In this document: piece by piece, positions 1-4,171 of the stretch
Position numbering within the stretch: the first letter of the stretch is position 1
How the letters are laid out: every line of letters starts with the position of its first letter
Assembly: GCA_937916025.1 (NCBI GenBank)
Contig: CALGGX010000091.1
Location: forward strand, 1-5,756
Direction: 5' to 3'
From: an uncultured Selenomonadales bacterium
Lineage (GTDB): Bacteria > Bacillota_C > Negativicutes > Selenomonadales > Selenomonadaceae
DNA length: 5,756 nt
The notes under the pieces: generated by a model
Databases searched by the model: none
What the model saw: only the letters and a program-made list of their open reading frames with translations
What the model was told of the DNA's origin: nothing
Position numbers and translations under genes: made by a program

Positions 1-14
1 CGCTCTTCCGATCT
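1..14 (+). other. Illumina adapter remnant (artefact)
   Basis: These 14 bases, CGCTCTTCCGATCT, are identical to the 3' end of the standard Illumina read-1 adapter. The leading CG fits read 1 rather than read 2, which has TG before CTCTTCC. Convincing phage coding sequence starts at the very next base (codon GAT at 15, in the frame of the NlpC/P60 gene). This is therefore untrimmed adapter at a contig end and should not be translated or annotated as biology. Confidence 0.93.
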
Positions 15-368
15 GATTTTGACGGTGCGGACTGCATAGGCTTGTGTCAGCTGTTTTACCGCGAGCACGGATATAAGCAGACATGGGATGACGGCGCACC
101 GATCCCGTCCGATTGGCAAAAGTACAAGTACAGATTGCTGTTGTATCTGGAGAAGAATTTCAAAGCAACAGGCGATCCGAGTTTACTTAAGTACGGCGAT
201 ATACTGTTGTTCGATATAGACGGAGATTATCATCTGGGAATATATTTAGAATACGGTCGGATATTGGCGATGCAAGTGCCCTGCCTCGAAGGAGTAAGTC
301 AATCGACGATATATCCGAAGTCGATATGGTTACCGTTGTTCGTCCGGGGGTATAAAAAGGAGGAGTGA
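15..368 (+). CDS. NlpC/P60-family tail peptidase, 5'-truncated (lambda gpK-like)
   Basis: Predicted cysteine peptidase of the NlpC/P60 superfamily. In phage tails these proteins cut peptide bonds in host peptidoglycan during DNA entry; lambda gpK carries such a domain. The readable protein is 117 residues and starts mid-gene. Residues 1-9 read DFDGADCIG, the typical active-site entry, with the nucleophile Cys at bases 33-35. Residues 67-79 contain the GDILLF block followed by HLGIYLE, with the catalytic His at bases 231-233. The third polar residue is unclear: the usual His position appears to be Ala, with a Gln two residues later. An apparent TTG start at 42 lies after the catalytic Cys and is not the real start; the true start was lost at the adapter junction. 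There is no JAB/MPN domain as in full-length gpK. The stop (366-368) lies 3 bases before the next gene, implying translational coupling. The family call is strong; tail location is inferred from the neighbours. Confidence 0.85.
   Translation, partial: DFDGADCIGLCQLFYREHGYKQTWDDGAPIPSDWQKYKYRLLLYLEKNFKATGDPSLLKYGDILLFDIDGDYHLGIYLEYGRILAMQVPCLEGVSQSTIYPKSIWLPLFVRGYKKEE
358..363 (+). promoter_or_regulatory. Ribosome binding site deciding the TTG start at 372
   Basis: AGGAGG lies inside the last codons of the peptidase gene, 8 bases before TTG at 372. It decides the start of the composite tail protein. A competing ATG at 368 and GTG at 365, in another frame, are only 4 and 1 bases away. They are too close and open only a 139-codon frame with no recognisable protein. 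Confidence 0.8.
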
Positions 369-371
369 TGA

Positions 372-2435
372 TTGGACGATACAAACAAAGCGTCATTGGG
401 CTTAACGCCGATGCGCATAGCGTTCGATACATCTCTCTACTCAAAAGGCAGTTACGCCGAGACCGAGAAAACAGTTGCGGTGATGGTAAAATGGAATACC
501 GTTGCGTACGAAAACGTATACAGATATTACATATTGATATGGCAAAATCCGTCGTGGTATGTCGGAAACGTGCTGTATCGGATGAGACTGGGCTCGGATT
601 TGACGGATGCGATGGCGCGAACGGTGAAAATCATTTACGAATTGCAACCGACGCGCACGAGTTACACAATCGGAGATTTGACAATCGGTGCGGAATATTA
701 CATGGCGATAACGGCGCAAGCCGATACCGGTTACGGATATCTCAGCGATGTGTACATAACGAAATTCACGGCGGATTGGGATAGAAAAACTCCCAAAATC
801 CATACGATAGTTCCATTTTATAAAGAGAACGAGTATGATTATATCAATGTGATGTGGAGCAGGTATGCGGGTTATCGCCCCGATCATTATACGCTGTTTG
901 TATGGACGGGCAATCAGGCTTGGTATAACGGAGACGGTTGGTATAAAGTCAGCGAGGATCGGGCATTGGCGGAGCGGATGGCGGCGACGGCGACGTTTTC
1001 GCGAGACACGGCTTTGACAACGCTCGGTCATAACATTGCCCCGCTAAAAAATGTGGTCACGTATTATTTCGGAGTAATGTCGTGGTCAAATGTCAGTGAT
1101 GACGGCACGACGTTTACGATCAGCGATATATACGTCATGCAATTCAATGTCGTGGATACGTGGAAATGGATACCGCGCGGCGAGATATCGGAATCAATAG
1201 ACTGGGGCACAAACGTCATAGATTTCGAGACGGGAGTAAAGCAGTATCAGCAAAAATACACAAAACCGACGCGGATATTCACGGCGACATTTTCGGGTTT
1301 GGCAAAAACGTGGGCGGAGATGCGCGACTTCATTAATGCGCACAAAGGCAATTTACTGCCGTTTTATATTTGGATAGACGAATATGATCGAGTATCGCGA
1401 TATTGCGTGAGGCTGACCGAGAGCAAATATAATCCGAAGTTTCAAACGGAAGTAATATACAAGAGAACGACAGACGGCTTGGCAGGACGCAAGACGATCG
1501 GATTTACAATAGATTTGTCGTTCATAGAAGCAAAAGAACAACCGATATTGCAGATACTTCCCAATCCGGAGCCGACATATGATCCGCCCGATGATGATAC
1601 TGCGTATTTTGATGATACAACAAGCGAAGATACAACATCAGAAGATACGACGGATGATTTGACGCACGCGCCGAGTCTCGACGACGATACTTCGGCTGAT
1701 GATACAACATCGTCGATTGATGACACGACAAGTATTGAAGACGATACGAGCGTCGAGGACGACACGAGTGAAGATACAACGCGCGAAGATTCGACGACGG
1801 ACGAATGGGGCATCGTGTTGATACAGACAGGCGACACGTACGGGCACTGGTCAGTAGTCGGAGGCAGTACGCATGACACGGTCGAGAATTATGAGTATGA
1901 TCCGAGTGCCGATGAATGGGGCGCGATATTGTATCAAACGGGTGACACGTACGGGCATTGGTCGATAGTCAGCGGCAGTGAGTTTGATGATACAGAAGAT
2001 GATTTTACAGCCGATACGGACGGAGCGGAGCATGGAATAGTCTTAATCACGACGGGTGACACGTACGGGCATTGGTCGATAGTTGGCGGCAGTGAGTTTG
2101 ATACTGCCGAAGATGAAAAATACAAATCGACACCTGATGAAAAAGAATGGGGCGTAGTGTTACTCATGACGGCGGACACGTACGGACATTGGTCGATAGT
2201 CGGCGGCAGTGAGTTTGATGATACAGAAGACGATAAGTATGAATCGCATTCGGACGGAAAAGAGAACGGAGTGATCCTGATGACGGCGGGCGACACCTAC
2301 GGCAGTTGGCAACTTACGACAGACAGCAGTTATGAAAAAGAAGATGACTTTAAATATACGCCGGATGGAAAAGAGTCGGGAATAAAACTGACAGAAAGCG
2401 GTAACAGTTACGGAACGTGGCAGATAATGACATAA
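372..2435 (+). CDS. Composite tail-tip protein: 2 FN3-like domains, gpM/DUF2460-like domain, acidic linker, six GDTYGHWS repeats
   Basis: 687 residues, probably a tail-tip structural protein with a surface-exposed C-terminus. Residues ~36-133 and ~141-260 each look like a fibronectin type III domain; the first has the typical YTIGDLTIGAEYY strand, and both carry conserved Trp/Tyr. Residues ~264-386 resemble the lambda gpM/DUF2460 minor tail family: a DFETGVKQYQQKY segment, then WAEMRDFINAHKGNLLPFY. This family forms the ring under the tail tube. Residues 404-477 are a linker of about 80% Asp/Glu/Ser/Thr. Residues 478-687 are six tandem repeats with the core GDTYGHWSIVGGS; the last is cut to 20 residues by the stop. 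I do not recognise the repeat family; glycan or surface binding is only a guess. The TTG start is chosen for its AGGAGG at 8 bases. No signal peptide or membrane segment is seen. The gpM-like assignment is by pattern and moderately sure; the reading frame is certain. Confidence 0.82.
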   Translation: MDDTNKASLGLTPMRIAFDTSLYSKGSYAETEKTVAVMVKWNTVAYENVYRYYILIWQNPSWYVGNVLYRMRLGSDLTDAMARTVKIIYELQPTRTSYTIGDLTIGAEYYMAITAQADTGYGYLSDVYITKFTADWDRKTPKIHTIVPFYKENEYDYINVMWSRYAGYRPDHYTLFVWTGNQAWYNGDGWYKVSEDRALAERMAATATFSRDTALTTLGHNIAPLKNVVTYYFGVMSWSNVSDDGTTFTISDIYVMQFNVVDTWKWIPRGEISESIDWGTNVIDFETGVKQYQQKYTKPTRIFTATFSGLAKTWAEMRDFINAHKGNLLPFYIWIDEYDRVSRYCVRLTESKYNPKFQTEVIYKRTTDGLAGRKTIGFTIDLSFIEAKEQPILQILPNPEPTYDPPDDDTAYFDDTTSEDTTSEDTTDDLTHAPSLDDDTSADDTTSSIDDTTSIEDDTSVEDDTSEDTTREDSTTDEWGIVLIQTGDTYGHWSVVGGSTHDTVENYEYDPSADEWGAILYQTGDTYGHWSIVSGSEFDDTEDDFTADTDGAEHGIVLITTGDTYGHWSIVGGSEFDTAEDEKYKSTPDEKEWGVVLLMTADTYGHWSIVGGSEFDDTEDDKYESHSDGKENGVILMTAGDTYGSWQLTTDSSYEKEDDFKYTPDGKESGIKLTESGNSYGTWQIMT
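1581..1802 (+). repeat. Low-complexity acidic Asp/Glu/Ser/Thr linker coding region
   Basis: This codes for residues 404-477 of the composite tail protein. By my count about 30 of 74 residues are Asp/Glu and about 29 are Ser/Thr, with only one Arg and one His. Short units such as EDTT, DDTT and DDTS recur, and at DNA level GATACAAC and GA(T/C)GA(T/C)AC recur irregularly. It probably forms an extended, flexible, negatively charged stalk between the tail-bound domain and the C-terminal repeats. Such tracts can lengthen or shorten by slippage or unequal recombination. Confidence 0.85.
1803..2432 (+). repeat. Six in-frame tandem repeats, 37-39 codons each, last one truncated
   Basis: Units begin at bases 1803, 1914, 2028, 2145, 2262 and 2373 (residues 478, 515, 553, 592, 631, 668), with lengths of 37, 38, 39, 39, 37 and 20 codons. 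The consensus is E-W-G-(I/V)-x-L-x-T-G-D-T-Y-G-H-W-S-(I/V)-V-G-G-S, followed by an acidic spacer of about 15-18 residues. Units 2 and 3 differ at only 2 of 48 bases in the core (1941-1988 against 2055-2102), and unit 4 differs from unit 2 at 4 of 48. Unit 1 is more diverged. Units 5 and 6 have lost the His and the VGGS end but keep the (D/N)-(T/S)-Y-G-x-W core. Confidence 0.93.
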
Positions 2436-2439
2436 AGAG

Positions 2440-2447
2440 AAGGTGAG
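2440..2447 (+). promoter_or_regulatory. Ribosome binding site for the TTG start at 2454
   Basis: AAGGTGAG matches the AGGTGA part of the anti-Shine-Dalgarno complement and sits at a workable distance (6 bases) from TTG at 2454. The next in-frame candidate, ATG at 2484, has no comparable site. The TTG is preferred, though less firmly than for the upstream gene. Confidence 0.6.
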
Positions 2448-2453
2448 TGTTGA

Positions 2454-3356
2454 TTGGCAACGGCAACTCCGCCGACCCCGGCGATGAACGTTGATAACGT
2501 GTTTCCTTGGAAAGACATACGCGATGTAAACGTGGCAGGTCAGCAAATGGTGTTTATTCCAAAGTTTTATGTCAAGAACATGCTGGTCAATACATATAAC
2601 GCGTATTTTGTATGCGGCGAAGCGAAAAGCGGTTATCATCTGCATCCCGCCTTTTACAACAAAGGCGTGGAGACGCCGAACGGCATATTGATAGGCAAAT
2701 ATTTGTCGAGCGGAACAGCTCCGAATTTGTATTCGATTAACGGAATGGCCCCGAGCAAATATAAGCGTCAAGCGGCATTCGACGCGATCAACGGAAAAAA
2801 TCTTGTCAACGGAACAGCAGATCAAACGGGTTGGCATCCGTATCACATTTACGAGCATCATCTGATACTGAGGCTGGCGTTGATCGAATACGGCGGAACG
2901 AATTTTACGAACCTGACAGAGTATCATGGAATTTGTGATATAGGAAAAACCGCATCGAACGGAAAGACGACAATCAGCGACGGATATTGGGTAGACGGAC
3001 TGAAAGCAAGATGCGGTAGTAATATAAACTACTTCAGCTGGCTGATAGAAAACAAAACGCGAACAGGCGAAGTAGAAACGGCGCAACACGGCGTGCAAAG
3101 TCAATACGTGAGACTGATGGACATGAGTACAACGACAGATTATGACTTGGGCGATTTATTTTTGGTAGATCAAAGCGTGGCGCAAGCGACAGGCGGCAGT
3201 TACGGAATGACGCAAGCCGCGAGCGGTTTCAAAGTGAATACCGTCAATCCGTATTACCTTTGCAAGATTTTTAATTTTGCATTGTACAAAAGAAGTATCG
3301 ATTCGACAGGTAACAATACAGAGGCGTTTTACGTGAGATTGGCAAAATATTGTTGA
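2454..3356 (+). CDS. Lectin-like (CLec/FGE-fold-type) phage tail protein, putative receptor binder
   Basis: 300 residues, likely a tail-tip or fibre protein that contacts the host surface. After a short Pro/Thr/Ala-rich start, residues ~17-40 (FPWKDIRDVNVAGQQMVFIP then KFYVK) resemble the opening of the formylglycine-generating-enzyme/C-type-lectin fold, where a Met-Val-x-Ile-Pro strand is typical. Residues 61-82 carry HLHPAF and the GILIGKY strand. Residues 126-154 hold GWHPYHIYEHHLILRLALIE, a pattern I associate with phage structural proteins of this type. The C-terminus (residues 258-300) is Asn/Tyr-rich and ends in AFYVRLAKYC, loosely like the Arg-containing last strand of such folds. In several phages this fold carries the variable region of a diversity-generating retroelement; no reverse transcriptase or template repeat is in this window. 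There is no catalytic motif I can name. It sits between the gpM-like and gpL-like genes, 18 and 9 bases away. The frame is certain; the fold is inferred from motifs only. Confidence 0.7.
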   Translation: MATATPPTPAMNVDNVFPWKDIRDVNVAGQQMVFIPKFYVKNMLVNTYNAYFVCGEAKSGYHLHPAFYNKGVETPNGILIGKYLSSGTAPNLYSINGMAPSKYKRQAAFDAINGKNLVNGTADQTGWHPYHIYEHHLILRLALIEYGGTNFTNLTEYHGICDIGKTASNGKTTISDGYWVDGLKARCGSNINYFSWLIENKTRTGEVETAQHGVQSQYVRLMDMSTTTDYDLGDLFLVDQSVAQATGGSYGMTQAASGFKVNTVNPYYLCKIFNFALYKRSIDSTGNNTEAFYVRLAKYC

Positions 3357-3363
3357 GGTGATC
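3355..3363 (+). promoter_or_regulatory. Extended ribosome binding site overlapping the upstream stop codon
   Basis: GAGGTGATC is a nine-base match to the complement of a canonical 16S rRNA 3' end. It shares two bases with the TGA stop (3354-3356) of the lectin-like gene and lies just before ATG at 3366. It fixes that start and suggests coupled translation. Confidence 0.8.
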
Positions 3364-3365
3364 GA

Positions 3366-4163
3366 ATGATTGAGTTAAACGATGCATTGCAAGCGGCGAA
3401 GGAACAATCGCATATTTCCGTCGTCGAAATATACGACATATCGCTCCGCACGGGGATGATGTACATCTGCAATACGGATCGCGATATAGAATTTGACGGG
3501 CATAAATATGTGTCAATCCCGATCGAGCGCGAAGAGATATCGCAATCGACGGATAACATAGACGACAGCATGAAAATAACGATGGCGGACGCAACGACAG
3601 AGCAACTGCAATTCATAATAGCAGGCTTTGATTTTCGGGGTTGCGGAGTGCGCGTCCGACAAATATTGTATCCCGACTCAATCAACGACAATACGATTTA
3701 CCGCGAAGTATTCTGCGGATATATAGACAATCCCGCTTACGAGAACGGAGAATTTTCCTGTACATTGAGAAGCAGGCTCCACAAAGTGACGGTGCCGCGC
3801 CGTACATATCAATCGATGTGCAATTGCAGATTCGGAGATGCGATTTGCCAAATGGATATATCGCGTGAGCTCGGTAAAGTGACAGATGTACTCGATGATA
3901 ACAAAATCGTCCTTGATAACGCAAAAGAGAACGGATATTGGAATAACGGAATAATAACGATCGAAGGCGAAAGTCGAATGATCAGAACGTCGGTCGGCGC
4001 GACAATCACGACGTTTTATCCGTTTTTCGCGACGTTGACAAAAGGAATGAATTACTCTGTGCAACGCGGTTGCGATAAGACGATGACAAACTGCACAAAG
4101 TACGGCAACGAGAAGCATTTTACAGGCTTCCCGAGCATTCCGTTTGAAGAAATTTATCGATAG
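3366..4163 (+). CDS. gpL-like minor tail / tail-tip protein (DUF2163, phage BR0599 family)
   Basis: 265 residues. This family builds the tail-tip ring below the tube and, in lambda gpL, carries an iron-sulphur cluster in its C-terminal domain. The family signature is clear. The N-terminal half has strand patterns such as IEFDGHKYVSIPIEREEIS (residues 41-59) and the REVFCGYIDNP segment (113-123). Residues 152-161 read CNCRFGDAIC. The C-terminal block reads GCDKTMTNC (235-243), then YGNEKHFTGFPSIP (246-259), the near-invariant N-x-x-x-F-x-G-(F/Y)-P ending. Cys154/Cys161 and Cys236/Cys243, both C-x6-C, are the likely cluster ligands; Cys152 is an extra nearby Cys. Length is close to that of lambda gpL and its relatives. 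ATG at 3366 follows a strong GAGGTGATC site. It ends 8 bases before the gpJ-like gene, the usual L-before-J direction. Family call is confident; metal binding is inferred. Confidence 0.9.
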   Translation: MIELNDALQAAKEQSHISVVEIYDISLRTGMMYICNTDRDIEFDGHKYVSIPIEREEISQSTDNIDDSMKITMADATTEQLQFIIAGFDFRGCGVRVRQILYPDSINDNTIYREVFCGYIDNPAYENGEFSCTLRSRLHKVTVPRRTYQSMCNCRFGDAICQMDISRELGKVTDVLDDNKIVLDNAKENGYWNNGIITIEGESRMIRTSVGATITTFYPFFATLTKGMNYSVQRGCDKTMTNCTKYGNEKHFTGFPSIPFEEIYR

Positions 4164-4166
4164 GAG
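4162..4166 (+). promoter_or_regulatory. Ribosome binding site of the gpJ-like gene
   Basis: AGGAG overlaps the TAG stop (4161-4163) of the gpL-like gene and lies 5 bases before ATG at 4172. It supports that start and coupled translation of the two tip proteins. Confidence 0.75.
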
Positions 4167-4171
4167 ATCGG

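Noticed and set aside
365..784. 139-codon plus-strand frame starting GTG/ATG at 365/368 beside a strong ribosome site
   Set aside because: It overlaps the 687-codon gene in another frame, its start is too close to AGGAGG, and its Arg-rich translation has no family features, whereas the TTG frame has FN3-like and tail domains.
441..1031. 196-codon minus-strand open frame
   Set aside because: Antisense to the FN3-like region, very Arg/Ile-rich, with no domain pattern; a shadow frame.
1442..1879. Minus-strand open frame encoding a Ser/Val-rich protein
   Set aside because: It is the mirror of the acidic Asp/Thr linker codons (GAT, GAC, ACA, ACG). The low complexity is inherited from the sense strand.
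1581..2432. CRISPR array or non-coding satellite
   Set aside because: The repeats are in-frame coding units of 37-39 codons with third-position changes and no constant repeat/unique spacer pattern.
2160..3104. 314-codon open frame on the minus strand
   Set aside because: It lies opposite the repeat region and the lectin-like gene, crosses their boundary, is Arg/Cys/His-rich with no recognisable domain, and is explained by codon bias of the sense genes.
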